Assembly (NCBI GenBank): GCA_009782875.1
Contig: WRIE01000006.1
Location: 19,420 to 83,419, forward strand
Length of the DNA stretch: 64,000 bases
Source of the DNA: Eubacteriaceae bacterium
GTDB lineage: Bacteria; Bacillota; Clostridia; Eubacteriales; Anaerofustaceae
Reading direction: 5' to 3'
The notes beneath the pieces were generated by a model, which did no database searches, was not told the DNA's origin, and was given only the letters and a program-made list of their open reading frames with translations. The position numbers were made by a program, and so were the translations under genes. Of the stretch, positions 35,725 to 44,668 are shown in pieces (the stretch's first letter is position 1; the number at the start of each line of letters is the position of its first letter).

Positions 35725-36409
35725 GCAAACCAAAGGGATCCACCGCCTCATTGTTGACCCATACCTCAAAACCGAGTATTGGCGAATCTTCCCGCAAAAT
35801 CCCAATAATCTGATTGTCAGACAGGCTATCGCCTTCTTTTACGAACACTGCGGCCAGATTGTCATAGACAATTTTTGTGCTGTTGTTGTAAACAGTGACT
35901 AGCCTAAGTGTGCCATCCCCATTCCTAATTATCGCAAACACCCTCGAGTTGCCCGAGCAAGAAACATTCCCAGACGGGCTGCCCTCGATTATAATGCCCA
36001 CAGGTTTGACTACCAAGTTGAAAACGGGATGTACATCATCGATAAAACCCCTGTAAAGCTTCCCATCCTCAATTGGGGGATATAGCCTGGTAGGGGCCGG
36101 CGCGTTCACAGGCAGTTCCTTGCCAGTCAAGCTGTACACTGCATTTGTAAAAAAAGAGACGACAGAATCGGCGCTTTCAGAGAAGTCTGCCTCGTAGCGC
36201 ACCAGCCCTGTGAGAGTTTCAACAGCCCGTTGTGCCAATTTGGCGCTTGACGACTTCAACCCGAAGACCGCCAACAAGATGCAAACGCAAATGACGGCGT
36301 TTGTCAAGCTCCTATCCCCCCCGCCGCTGGAGCGGGATGAGCCAACCTGGTAGCTTCTGCGTGACCCTGTGTCCTTTCTTATCCTCAATTCGTTTCTGCC
36401 GTAACTCAT
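35708..36409 (-). CDS. spoIVFA: SpoIVFA-like protein with degenerate LytM (M23) domain
   Basis: 233 residues: a cytoplasmic N-terminus rich in Arg and Ser, one membrane segment (about 37-52, NAVICVCILLAVFGL), then an outer part that ends in an M23-like fold (about 145-228: VFAIIRNGDGTLRLVTVY, YDNLAAVFVKEGDSLSDNQI, LGFEVWVNNEAVDPFG). The zinc ligands of active M23 peptidases (HxxxD, HxH) are absent, as in SpoIVFA and SpoIIQ-type proteins. SpoIVFA holds and inhibits SpoIVFB in the forespore membrane. GGAGG lies 4 nt before the ATG. Its end overlaps spoIVFB. Confidence 0.82.
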   Translation of the reverse strand: MSYGRNELRIRKDTGSRRSYQVGSSRSSGGGDRSLTNAVICVCILLAVFGLKSSSAKLAQRAVETLTGLVRYEADFSESADSVVSFFTNAVYSLTGKELPVNAPAPTRLYPPIEDGKLYRGFIDDVHPVFNLVVKPVGIIIEGSPSGNVSCSGNSRVFAIIRNGDGTLRLVTVYNNSTKIVYDNLAAVFVKEGDSLSDNQIIGILREDSPILGFEVWVNNEAVDPFGLLGEAY

Positions 36410-36734
36410 AACACCTCCAAAACTCGCTTGGTAATATTATGCTTAGAGGCAAGATTATATTATTTCCACAAGATTAATCTTGTCTAATGTACAACCTAGC
36501 CGGAATGAATTTCCATATGTAAACGATTCTCAATATAAGTGCTGATAAAAAGTGTAACTGTTTTAAAAAGACAGTTCACACCTTGACCCTACTTTTGAAA
36601 AAATCAACTCAAAATTATTCTATTAAAATAAGGTATGCTATAATAATTATGGCAATATGTATAAACACAGGCTACAGGTTAAATTTTATGTGATATTTTT
36701 CATTTGCTAATTGAAAATTTAATAGGAGGGTGAG
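36410..36734. other. Divergent promoter region between spoIVFA-like gene and rny
   Basis: 325 A+T-rich bases. TATGCTATAAT with -10 box at 36639-36644 is an extended -10 promoter towards rny, with a weak -35 near 36616. It leaves a leader of about 85 nt before the ATG at 36735, preceded by AGGAGGGTG. No clear promoter was found for the sporulation pair. Confidence 0.55.
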
Positions 36735-38273
36735 ATGATTTGGTATTATATCTTTTTTCTTGCGTTAGGCCTAGCTGCTGGAATACCGGCGGGATATTAT
36801 ATAAAACAAAGAATAAACCAAAAAAAAGTCGAGGATGCAAGTGCCACTGCCGCTAGAATCATCGAAGAGGCTACCAGGGAAGGCGAATCTTTAAAAAAAG
36901 AAAAACTGATGGAAGCTAAAGACGAGATCTACAACACAAAAAAAGAGTTGGACAAAGAAATAAGGGACAGGCGCAACGAAGTAACTCAACTTGAGAAAAG
37001 GCTACACTTAAGAGAAGAAGTCATCGACAAGAAAACAGAGTCAATTGAAAGGCGTGACGAGCAGTCCGCAAGGAAGTACAGGGAACTCGAGCTTAGGGAA
37101 GAGAATATTCAAAAAATCCAGTTGCAACAAATGACTGAACTAGAGAGAATCTCAAAATTGACTTTTGAAGAAGCTAGGCAGCTGCTGCTCGATGAGGTTG
37201 ACAAGCAAATTTCAAGAGAAACAGCGCTGCTTATTAAAAATAAAGAAGCCCAAGCCAAGGACGAGGCAGATAAAAACGCAAGAGAAATCGTTTCTTATGC
37301 CATTCAAAGATGCGCAGCCGACCACGTGTCCGAGAGCACAGTGACAGTCGTCAACTTGCCCAGTGATGAGATGAAAGGCCGCATTATCGGCCGCGAAGGC
37401 CGCAATATCAGGACAATAGAAACAATGACAGGGGTCGATTTAATAATTGACGACACACCAGAAGCGGTTATCCTTTCGGGATTTGACCCAGTCAGGAGAG
37501 AAATCGCAAGAATCGCATTGGAGAGGCTCATTGTAGATGGAAGGATCCACCCAGCGAGGATAGAGGAAATTATTAAAAAGGCTGAAAACGAAATTGAAGC
37601 GAAGATACGCGAAATGGGCGACCAAGCCATCTTCGAGGTCAATGTCATGAGAATCCATCCAGAGCTGGTCAAACTGATAGGAAGGCTCAACTATAGAACC
37701 AGTTATGGGCAAAACGTCCTCAAGCATTCAATCGAGGTTGCCCAGCTCGCTGGCATTATGGCAGACGAAATCGGCGCAAATGCTGTAATAGCGCGCCGCG
37801 CAGGGATTTTGCACGACATTGGCAAAGGCATTGACCACGAGGTTGAAGGACCACATGTGCAGATCGGCATTGAGCTATTAAAGAAATATAAAGAGTCGCA
37901 TGAAGTAATACACGCAGTAGAGGCGCACCACAACGATGTTGAGCCTCAAACATTGGAAGCTATCTTGGTCCAAGCTGCAGACGCCATTTCAGCCGCAAGG
38001 CCAGGCGCGCGCAGGGAAACCCTTGAGAGTTACACAAAACGCCTGGAGAAGCTCGAAAGCCTTGTCAATGCCTTTGAAGAAGTCGACAAGTGTTATGCTA
38101 TCCAAGCTGGCCGTGAGATCCGCATAATGGTCAAGCCGGGTGAAGTCGATGATTTCCAACTTGTCCACATTGCTCGCAAAATTGCAAAACAGATTGAAAA
38201 CAACCTGGATTATCCAGGCCAGATAAAGGTAAATATGATCCGCGAGACACGCGCAGTGGAATATGCCAAGTAG
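36735..38273 (+). CDS. rny: Ribonuclease Y
   Basis: 512 residues with the full RNase Y layout: an N-terminal membrane anchor (2-22), a long coiled coil (about 25-190), a KH domain ([20 protein letters not shown], about 215-235) and an HD domain ([20 protein letters not shown], about 355-375) with the metal-binding His-Asp pair. It starts bulk mRNA decay by endonucleolytic cleavage as part of a membrane-bound degradosome-like complex. The ATG has AGGAGGG 6 nt upstream. It forms a unit with ymdB and spoVS, as in many Bacilli and Clostridia. Confidence 0.97.
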   Translation: MIWYYIFFLALGLAAGIPAGYYIKQRINQKKVEDASATAARIIEEATREGESLKKEKLMEAKDEIYNTKKELDKEIRDRRNEVTQLEKRLHLREEVIDKKTESIERRDEQSARKYRELELREENIQKIQLQQMTELERISKLTFEEARQLLLDEVDKQISRETALLIKNKEAQAKDEADKNAREIVSYAIQRCAADHVSESTVTVVNLPSDEMKGRIIGREGRNIRTIETMTGVDLIIDDTPEAVILSGFDPVRREIARIALERLIVDGRIHPARIEEIIKKAENEIEAKIREMGDQAIFEVNVMRIHPELVKLIGRLNYRTSYGQNVLKHSIEVAQLAGIMADEIGANAVIARRAGILHDIGKGIDHEVEGPHVQIGIELLKKYKESHEVIHAVEAHHNDVEPQTLEAILVQAADAISAARPGARRETLESYTKRLEKLESLVNAFEEVDKCYAIQAGREIRIMVKPGEVDDFQLVHIARKIAKQIENNLDYPGQIKVNMIRETRAVEYAK

Positions 38274-38324
38274 TCATTATCCACTGCCTTTTTCCAGTTA
38301 TTTGAAAGGGTATGGCAACCACTC

Positions 38325-39107
38325 ATGAGAATCCTTGCACTGGGCGACATTTTTGGCAGACCCGGCAGAAACCTTATTAAGAAACACATTAAAGCCTTGG
38401 CTAATGAGCACAAGGCTGATTTTGTCATAGCAAACATTGAAAACGCCTCTTCCGGGTCAGGCCTGACACAAGCAAATTTCACCGAGCTCGAGGGGTTGCC
38501 CACCATAAATGCCTACACCAGCGGAAACCATATCTGGGATAGGAAAGAAATCTACAACTTTATACAAAACACCGACAAACTGCTTCGGCCAGCAAACTAC
38601 CCAGAGCCATGCCCAGGCAAAGGATATTTTATTTATCGGCTAAAACACTTAAGAATTTGTGTAATAAACCTTTCTGGCAATGTATATCTGAACCAACTCG
38701 ACAATCCTTTTGACTGCTTCGACAAAATCTATGAAAAAATACAAAACACTTGTGATATCATCTGCATAGATTTTCACGCAGAAGCAACTAGTGAAAAAAT
38801 AGCATTCGCATATTACGCGGACGGTAGGGCAAACGTTGTCTTTGGGACACATACCCATGTGCAAACCGCTGATGAGCGCATCCTTGACAAAGGCTGCGGC
38901 TATATCACAGACATAGGAATGTGTGGACCATATGACGGGGTTATAGGTGTTGACAAAGACATTATCATCAAAAACTTTTTAACCCAACGGCGTTCCCATT
39001 TTGAAGTCGCAGCAGGCAGGACCCAAGCCAATGGAGCTATTTTCACCATTGACGAAAGCACTTTGAAATGCACCGGCATCGAAAGGGTTCGCAAGATATA
39101 CGATTGA
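38325..39107 (+). CDS. ymdB: YmdB-type metallophosphoesterase
   Basis: 260 residues of the TIGR00282 family. Metal-binding motifs follow in order: ILALGDIFGRPGRN, IANIENAS (for the N-E pair), TSGNHIWD and then DFHAEATSEKIAFAYY and GTHTHVQTADE. YmdB degrades cyclic nucleotides (2',3'-cAMP/cGMP type) and affects biofilm and sporulation choices in Bacillus. It lies 51 bp behind rny and 23 bp before spoVS. Length is usual. Confidence 0.95.
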   Translation: MRILALGDIFGRPGRNLIKKHIKALANEHKADFVIANIENASSGSGLTQANFTELEGLPTINAYTSGNHIWDRKEIYNFIQNTDKLLRPANYPEPCPGKGYFIYRLKHLRICVINLSGNVYLNQLDNPFDCFDKIYEKIQNTCDIICIDFHAEATSEKIAFAYYADGRANVVFGTHTHVQTADERILDKGCGYITDIGMCGPYDGVIGVDKDIIIKNFLTQRRSHFEVAAGRTQANGAIFTIDESTLKCTGIERVRKIYD

Positions 39108-39130
39108 TTTCACTGCAGGAGGTAATCATT

Positions 39131-39391
39131 ATGGAAATACTAAAAGTATCCTCTTCATCTAACCCAAATTCTGTAGCCGGAGCGCTAGCAGGGGTTATTA
39201 GAGACAATGATTGTGCTGAGGTTCAGGCAATAGGAGCGGGCGCGCTCAACCAAGCAATCAAAGCAATAGCGATCGCCAGAGGCTATGTCGCCCCGGGAGG
39301 CTATGACTTGGTATGCATTCCCGCATTCACAGAAGTTGAAATCAATGGCAGCGAGCGTACAGGCATCAAACTGATCGTAAAATCCAGATAA
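39131..39391 (+). CDS. spoVS: Stage V sporulation protein S
   Basis: 86 residues: MEILKVSSSSNPNSVAGALA, AIGAGALNQAIKAIAIARGY and the ending ERTGIKLIVKSR match SpoVS, a small Alba-like protein needed for normal spore septum and coat steps. AGGAGG lies 7-8 nt before the ATG. Third gene of the rny-ymdB-spoVS unit, followed by a terminator. Confidence 0.97.
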   Translation: MEILKVSSSSNPNSVAGALAGVIRDNDCAEVQAIGAGALNQAIKAIAIARGYVAPGGYDLVCIPAFTEVEINGSERTGIKLIVKSR

Positions 39392-39415
39392 CGCTTTGTA
39401 CATGGAACTTTAAAA

Positions 39416-39440
39416 GCCGGGCAAAACGCCTGGTTTTTTT
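39416..39440 (+). terminator. Terminator of the rny-ymdB-spoVS unit
   Basis: CCGGGC/GCCTGG stem with a short A-rich loop, followed by TTTTTTT. Confidence 0.88.
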
Positions 39441-39592
39441 GTTTGTTTTAACTGCTTTTATGGACAAGATATGCTAATCTTGGATTAGGCAATAGAAGGG
39501 CAAACCTTTTTGGAATACTGCCCGAAGCTGTGCAACGAGTTTGCTCAATTTTGGATAACAGCAATCATAATAGCTGGCATGAGGTATTAAAA

Positions 39593-40756
39593 TTGAAAAG
39601 TGTAGCAATATTGGGCTCCACCGGGTCTGTGGGCACACAAGCCATCGAGGTAGCCATCAATCTAGGAATGAGGGTATCGGCTATATCAGCTAATGAAAAC
39701 CTCGACTTGCTCGAGCAGCAAATTAACCGGCTAAAGCCGGAAATCGCCTGCCTGGCAAACAGCCAAAAAGCCAAAGCCCTAGCCCAAAGGATAGGACCCG
39801 GGATCAAGACCAAGATAACCAGCGGACAAGCGGGCCTGGTAGAGGCGGCAATCGGCTCAAGCGCAGAAATTGTCCTTGTGGCAACCTCAGGCACCCATGC
39901 CCTTGAAGCATTGCATGCGGCTATAAAAGCTTCAAAAACAATCGCGCTGGCTAACAAGGAAGCGCTAGTTTCTGCTGGATCGATAATTATAGCAGAGGCA
40001 AAACGCTCTGGCTCGCAAATAATCCCTGTTGACAGCGAGCACAGCGCCATATACCAATGTCTCGAAGGCTCAAATGGCGAATTCGAGAAGATCCTGTTGA
40101 CATGCTCTGGAGGGCCATTCAAGAATCTTTCTAAAGAAGAGCTTGCCATGGTAGACAGCAAACAAGCACTAATGCATCCCACTTGGTCTATGGGCAAAAA
40201 GATCACCATTGACTCGTCCACTTTGATGAACAAAGGCTTTGAAGTCATAGAGGCAAGTTGGCTCTTTTGCGCCCCTCCCGAGAAAATACAAGTGCTTATC
40301 CATCCCCAGTCAATTGTACATTCCGCTGTCGAGTTTGCCGATGGCATTGCGATAGCGCAAATGGGAGTCCCCGACATGAGGGGGCCAATCCAATATGCCC
40401 TCGCTGAGAAAAAACGAGTCAAAGGCCTATGCGGATCCCTTTCATGGCCAGGGTTGCAATTGACATTTGACGAGCCTGACCTAGAGCGTTTCCCCTGCTT
40501 GGCTCTAGCTTACGAAGCCCTTGTCCATGGCGGTTCCATGGCGCTTGCCCTGACAAGCGCAAACGACTTGGCAGTGGACGCTTTTTTGGAAGGGCGTATA
40601 GGGTATTACGACATCTATGATGTAAATGCGCAAACCTGCGTTAAAGAGCAGATTGCAGACCCTGCATCGATTGCCCAAGTAATTGAGCTGGAAAAAAGCG
40701 CGAAAGCCCGCGCAAAGGGGATAATCGACGCTATTGCCAGCAAAAGGGGGCGATGA
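39593..40756 (+). CDS. dxr: 1-deoxy-D-xylulose 5-phosphate reductoisomerase
   Basis: 387 residues. Dxr forms 2-C-methylerythritol 4-phosphate, the committed step of the non-mevalonate isoprenoid pathway. NADPH site AILGSTGSVGTQAIEV, metal site DSEHSAIYQCLEG and the flexible loop MGKKITIDSSTLMNKGFEVI and PQSIVHSAVEFADG are intact. The TTG at 39593 is chosen since GAGG lies 7 nt upstream and the family begins with KxVAILGSTGS. The usual partners (cdsA, rseP, ispG) are absent here; rsmG follows instead. Confidence 0.96.
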   Translation: MKSVAILGSTGSVGTQAIEVAINLGMRVSAISANENLDLLEQQINRLKPEIACLANSQKAKALAQRIGPGIKTKITSGQAGLVEAAIGSSAEIVLVATSGTHALEALHAAIKASKTIALANKEALVSAGSIIIAEAKRSGSQIIPVDSEHSAIYQCLEGSNGEFEKILLTCSGGPFKNLSKEELAMVDSKQALMHPTWSMGKKITIDSSTLMNKGFEVIEASWLFCAPPEKIQVLIHPQSIVHSAVEFADGIAIAQMGVPDMRGPIQYALAEKKRVKGLCGSLSWPGLQLTFDEPDLERFPCLALAYEALVHGGSMALALTSANDLAVDAFLEGRIGYYDIYDVNAQTCVKEQIADPASIAQVIELEKSAKARAKGIIDAIASKRGR

Positions 40757-40786
40757 TCCATCTACACCAACTATCTTCTTGAAGGC

Positions 40787-41476
40787 TTGGAGAAAGCGAG
40801 CATAGATATTGGCGAGAGCAAATCCTTTAAGGCCGAACTGGCTTTGGAGTATATGCGTTTAGTCTTGGCAAAGAACCAGAAAATGAACTTGACATCTATT
40901 ACTGACCCGCTGGAATTTATAGAAAAGCATATCATCGACTCCTTGGTTGCCCTTGATTATGCCAGAGGAGACATTTCTTTGATTGATGTTGGCACGGGGG
41001 CGGGATTTCCCGGTGTCATCCTAAAAATCGCCAATCCATCCCTCAAGCTTGCCCTCCTTGAAGCGACCAAGAAAAAACTTGCGGCAGTCGCCTCAATGGC
41101 TGGCCAGCTGGGTATTGGGCCAATAGATTTTTATCCTATGCGGGCAGAAGAGGCAGCCCAGATGAAGGGCATGAGAGAAAAATATGATGTAGCTATTGCC
41201 AGAGCTGTTGCCCGGCTTCCCGCGCATCTAGAATACTTGGCAGGTTTTGTGAAGGTTGGAGGCCAGCTAGTGGCTATGAAATCGGGGCAGATTGACGCGG
41301 AGATACTCTCGGCAAAAAATGCGGCTAAAACACTTGGTTTTGGCAATATCGAGCTAGCCGAGGCTGCCCTCCCATATTCAGGGGCATCACGAAAGCTGGC
41401 TGTCTATACAAAACATGCGCCAACGGACCGCCAATTCCCCAGGCACAACTCACTGATCTCAAACTCTCCACTCTAA
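40787..41476 (+). CDS. rsmG: 16S rRNA (guanine(527)-N7)-methyltransferase RsmG
   Basis: 229 residues. NQKMNLTSITDPLEFIEKHI and DSLVAL, the SAM site LIDVGTGAGFPGVILKI and the later ARAVARLPAHLEYLAGFVKV match RsmG (GidB), which methylates G527 of 16S rRNA. The TTG at 40787 is the first usual start, but the frame before it reads SIYTNYLLEGLEK, also like the family; there only an ATC at 40760 could start, 9 nt behind GGGGG. So the true start is unclear. The gene lies 30 bp after dxr and is probably cotranscribed. It is not linked to mnmG/parA as in many bacteria. Confidence 0.93.
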   Translation: MEKASIDIGESKSFKAELALEYMRLVLAKNQKMNLTSITDPLEFIEKHIIDSLVALDYARGDISLIDVGTGAGFPGVILKIANPSLKLALLEATKKKLAAVASMAGQLGIGPIDFYPMRAEEAAQMKGMREKYDVAIARAVARLPAHLEYLAGFVKVGGQLVAMKSGQIDAEILSAKNAAKTLGFGNIELAEAALPYSGASRKLAVYTKHAPTDRQFPRHNSLISNSPL

Positions 41477-41493
41477 AGCCATGGAGCCACATG

Positions 41494-42243
41494 ACGTTGG
41501 GCATCCTTTGGGCAGTCGCAATCAGTCAATAAGCCTTGGCGATGCTGAAATATTAAAAGGTGTAAGCTTGTCTGTCGGCAAAAAGAATTTATTAGTGTGA
41601 TAGGACCTAACGGCAGCTGGAAGAGCACTTTGCTCAAATGTGTGTACTGGGTGCTTCGCCCTACACACGTGGTGGTATATTTGAACGGCAAAGCGCTGGC
41701 AGAGTATCCTCTGAAAGAGTCTGCAAAAGAGATGGCGGTATTGTCCCAACATGCAAGCGTCGTTTTTGATTTTACTGTCCTGGAAATAGTGTTAATGGGG
41801 CGCTCACCACATAATCGCGCTCTGGAGCGTGACAACGCTGAGGATTACAACATCGCTTGCAATGCGTTGGGCACTGTTGGCCTAAACGGATTCGAGAACC
41901 GCCTGTGCGCTACCCTTTCCGGCGGCGAGCGTCAGCGCGTGATGCTTGCCCAAGCTCTCGCGCAGCAAACGCCATGCCTTATTTTGGACGAGCCAACAAA
42001 CCATCTGGATGTCAAATATCAACTGCAGGTAATGAGCATCATCAAAAGCCTTGACCTTGCAGTGATTGCCGCTGTGCACGATCTGAATATCGCAGCTATG
42101 TATTGAGACAAGCTATACGTGATTTGCGAAGGGAAAATAGTGGCTGAAGGTGCTGACTCCAGAGCTGATACACGATGTTTATGGAGTGGATGCGCAGGTA
42201 ATAAATGACGGCTCTGGCTATCTTTATATCGCGTTCACAAGAA
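41494..42243 (+). pseudogene. FecE-type ABC transporter ATPase, decayed
   Basis: Related to ATPases of iron-siderophore, haem or cobalamin importers. Pieces: ISLGDAEILKGVSLSVGKK, then after a 1-nt shift FISVIGPNGSWKSTLLKCV, then MAVLSQHASVVFDFTVLEIV, signature LSGGERQRVMLAQALAQ, Walker B CLILDEPTNHLD and the switch HDLNIAAMY. Walker A reads GPNGSWKST instead of GPNGSGKST. A TGA follows AAMY where a Cys codon is usual, and another shift precedes the end LTPELIHDVYGVDAQVINDG. No permease or binding-protein gene is beside it. The CGGC-domain gene follows directly. Confidence 0.88.
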
Positions 42244-42267
42244 TATGAAAGAAGCGGAGGTATGGAT

Positions 42268-42609
42268 GTGAAAAGGATAGCCATGCTTAACTGCCTGAAA
42301 GCAAACGAGGTTTGCAGCGGAGCAAGCTGTATGAGCGCATTCAATTACAGGAAAGCTTCATTTATGGATTATGGAGATGAAGAGCAGCACTTGACAGCAT
42401 TTATGCGATGTGGCGGATGTGATCTGGAGCCTGCAAACTACAAAGGCATGATGCAAAAAATCGAGCGGATTATCCAGGAGGAAACGGAAGTAGCGCATGT
42501 TGGAATTTGTACAATAACTCACGAAACCAAGCTAGAATGCGAGAACATCGCAAAAATCATCTCTATGTTCGAGGACAAAGGAATCATTGTTGTCCGCGGG
42601 ACACATTAG
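42268..42609 (+). CDS. CGGC-domain protein
   Basis: 113 residues. The GTG at 42268 is chosen: GGAGG ends 7 nt before it. The start KRIAMLNCLKANEVCSGASC followed by FNYRKASF and FMRCGGCD, and the end IGICTITHETKLE (here VGICTITHE), match the CGGC domain (PF08821), small cysteine-rich proteins thought to bind metal. Five conserved Cys are seen. Its position behind a decayed metal-chelate ABC ATPase fits a metal-related role, but this is inference. Confidence 0.8.
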   Translation: MKRIAMLNCLKANEVCSGASCMSAFNYRKASFMDYGDEEQHLTAFMRCGGCDLEPANYKGMMQKIERIIQEETEVAHVGICTITHETKLECENIAKIISMFEDKGIIVVRGTH

Positions 42610-42710
42610 CATAGCAACCCAGCTCGAAAGTGCCATAGCGGCATTCTAGCCAATTTGCCATTATTAGACCTGAACAAAGCTTAAATTTCGATATAAATGC
42701 AATCGAATTC

Positions 42711-42733
42711 AGCCTTCCCCGGAGGGCTTTTTT
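42711..42733 (+). terminator. Terminator after the CGGC-domain gene
   Basis: AGCCTTCC/GGAGGGCT stem followed by TTTTTT. Confidence 0.85.
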
Positions 42734-42883
42734 AGTTTGCGTTGAACGATCTAAACATGCGGAAAAGAATTGGGTAGCTGCTTTTGCTTTGTCATGGCGC
42801 TTAGTTCGCTTCAGCACATGGGAAAATACCATTTGGCATTATAAATGTTTTCTTATAACTGTTGATTAGGAAACCTTATTTTC

Positions 42884-42912
42884 TTGAGTACTTGTAATAA
42901 TTATGCTATTCT
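42884..42912 (+). promoter_or_regulatory. Promoter of glnS
   Basis: TTGAGT (42884-42889) and TATTCT (42907-42912) with a 17-bp spacer and a TG one base before the -10 box. Confidence 0.75.
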
Positions 42913-42925
42913 TAAAAAACTATAT

Positions 42926-42963
42926 GGGGCAAACAACCTGGACTCACTCCTTGCCTCTTTTTT
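42926..42963 (+). promoter_or_regulatory. Terminator-like attenuator in the glnS leader
   Basis: GGGGCAA (42926-42932) and TTGCCTC (42951-42957) form a 7-bp stem directly followed by TTTTTT, only about 15 bp after the -10 box and about 50 bp before the glnS ATG. Such a terminator between promoter and gene points to control by attenuation. No T-box motif was seen. Confidence 0.5.
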
Positions 42964-43015
42964 CCAATTTTAAGCAAAAGCGCCAAAATTTTTATTTGAG
43001 AGGATACCCTGTGCC

Positions 43016-44668
43016 ATGTCCAGCAATTTTATTTTTAACGAAATCGATAAAGACATCGAAAACGGAATTTATTTGGCTGATGAGATCAAGACTCGTTTCC
43101 CCCCCGAGCCAAACGGCTACTTGCATGTTGGCCACGCAAAAGCGCTCTACATCAATTTTGCAGTGAAAGAAAAGTACAATGCGACAACCTACTTGCGCTA
43201 TGACGACACCAACCCAGCAAAGGAAGACATTGAGTACACGGAGGCGATCCAAGAAGATATCGCATGGCTTGGATTCAAGTGGGACCAGCTGCTCTTTGCA
43301 TCAGACTATTTCGAGACAATGTACGAGCATGCGATTGAGCTGATCAACAAAGGGCTTGCTTTTATTGATGACCAGACAAGCGAAGAGATCCGCAGCAGCA
43401 GAGGCTCCCTGGTTGAGAAGGGCACGGAAAGCCCTTGGCGCAACAGGAGCATTGAAGACAATTTGAAGCTCTTTAGAGAGATGAGGGAAGGCAAACATGA
43501 GGCGGGCTCCCGTGTCCTTAGGGCAAAGATTGACATGTCTTCCCCAAATATGAACATGAGAGACCCAGTGCTTTACAGGATCCTCTTTGAGAGCCATCCA
43601 CACACCAATGACGAATGGTGCATATACCCAATGTATGATTATGCGCACCCCATAGAAGATGCAATTGAAAAAATCACCCATTCCCTGTGCTCGATGGAAT
43701 ATGAAGACCATCGGCCTTTGTATGATTGGGTGCTTGACAATATTGACGCCTATAAAGAAAAACGGCCCAGGCAGATTGAGTTTGCCAGGCTAGCAATAAA
43801 AGGCGCATTGACAAGCAAACGAAACTTGAAGAAGCTGGTTGACAATAACATTGTGGATGGATGGGACGATCCAAGGCTGTACACTCTCCGGGGCCTTAGA
43901 AGGAGGGGGGTCAGCGCCCAAGCTATAAGGAACTTCTGCGCCGCAGTCGGGGTCGCCAAAGCAAATTCAGAGATTCCACGGGAACAGTTGGACTACTATG
44001 TCCGCGAAGACTTGGGCAAAACTGCAAAGAGGATTATGGCTGTTGTCAATCCGCTGAAGCTCACCGTGACAAATTACCCTGAAGGGCAAATCGAGATCCT
44101 CGATGTGCCCAACGACACATCAGACCCGGATTCTGAAACCAGGCAGGTTGCATTTGGTCGAGACTTGTACATTGAGGCTGACGATTTTGAACAAAACCCG
44201 CCAAAAGGCTACCACAGGCTATATCCCGGAAACGAAGTGCGTTTGATGGGAGCGTATTTTGTAAAATGCACCGGCGCCGTTGTTGATGCTGATGGCAATG
44301 TGCTCGAAGTTTTGTGTGAGTATGACCCGGAAACCAAATCCGGAAGCGGCTTTACAGCAAGAAAGGTTAAAGGCACAATACACTGGGTCGAATCGACCAC
44401 TGCCCTCCCAATAGAGACCCGCCAACTCGGCGAGCTTTTAGATCCTGAGAAACCTTCTGGGGATGTGCTCGAGAGGCTGAACAGCAGCTCCTTGGAACGC
44501 CTTGACTCCTTTGCCGAAAAATCCCTCGAGGCTGCCAATCCGTCAGACACGTTCCAGTTTGTGCGCTTGGGCTATTACTGCGCTGACAGCACACCAGGGG
44601 TTGGAGGCAAGATGGCTTTCAACCGCACCGTCGAGCTAAAAAGCACTTGGAAACCGGAGAAAGCGTAA
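43016..44668 (+). CDS. glnS: Glutaminyl-tRNA synthetase
   Basis: 550 residues, class I. Catalytic motifs: FPPEPNGYLHVGHAKALYIN (HIGH as HVGH), YDDTNPAKE, the Rossmann part HSLCSMEYEDHRPLYDW, and TSKRNLKKLV for the KMSKS loop region; then the beta-barrel anticodon-binding domains. It charges tRNA-Gln directly. Many Bacillota lack this enzyme and use GatCAB transamidation; its presence is typical of only some Clostridia. The ATG has AGGAT upstream. recJ begins directly after its stop codon, so the two genes are translationally coupled. Confidence 0.97.
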   Translation: MSSNFIFNEIDKDIENGIYLADEIKTRFPPEPNGYLHVGHAKALYINFAVKEKYNATTYLRYDDTNPAKEDIEYTEAIQEDIAWLGFKWDQLLFASDYFETMYEHAIELINKGLAFIDDQTSEEIRSSRGSLVEKGTESPWRNRSIEDNLKLFREMREGKHEAGSRVLRAKIDMSSPNMNMRDPVLYRILFESHPHTNDEWCIYPMYDYAHPIEDAIEKITHSLCSMEYEDHRPLYDWVLDNIDAYKEKRPRQIEFARLAIKGALTSKRNLKKLVDNNIVDGWDDPRLYTLRGLRRRGVSAQAIRNFCAAVGVAKANSEIPREQLDYYVREDLGKTAKRIMAVVNPLKLTVTNYPEGQIEILDVPNDTSDPDSETRQVAFGRDLYIEADDFEQNPPKGYHRLYPGNEVRLMGAYFVKCTGAVVDADGNVLEVLCEYDPETKSGSGFTARKVKGTIHWVESTTALPIETRQLGELLDPEKPSGDVLERLNSSSLERLDSFAEKSLEAANPSDTFQFVRLGYYCADSTPGVGGKMAFNRTVELKSTWKPEKA

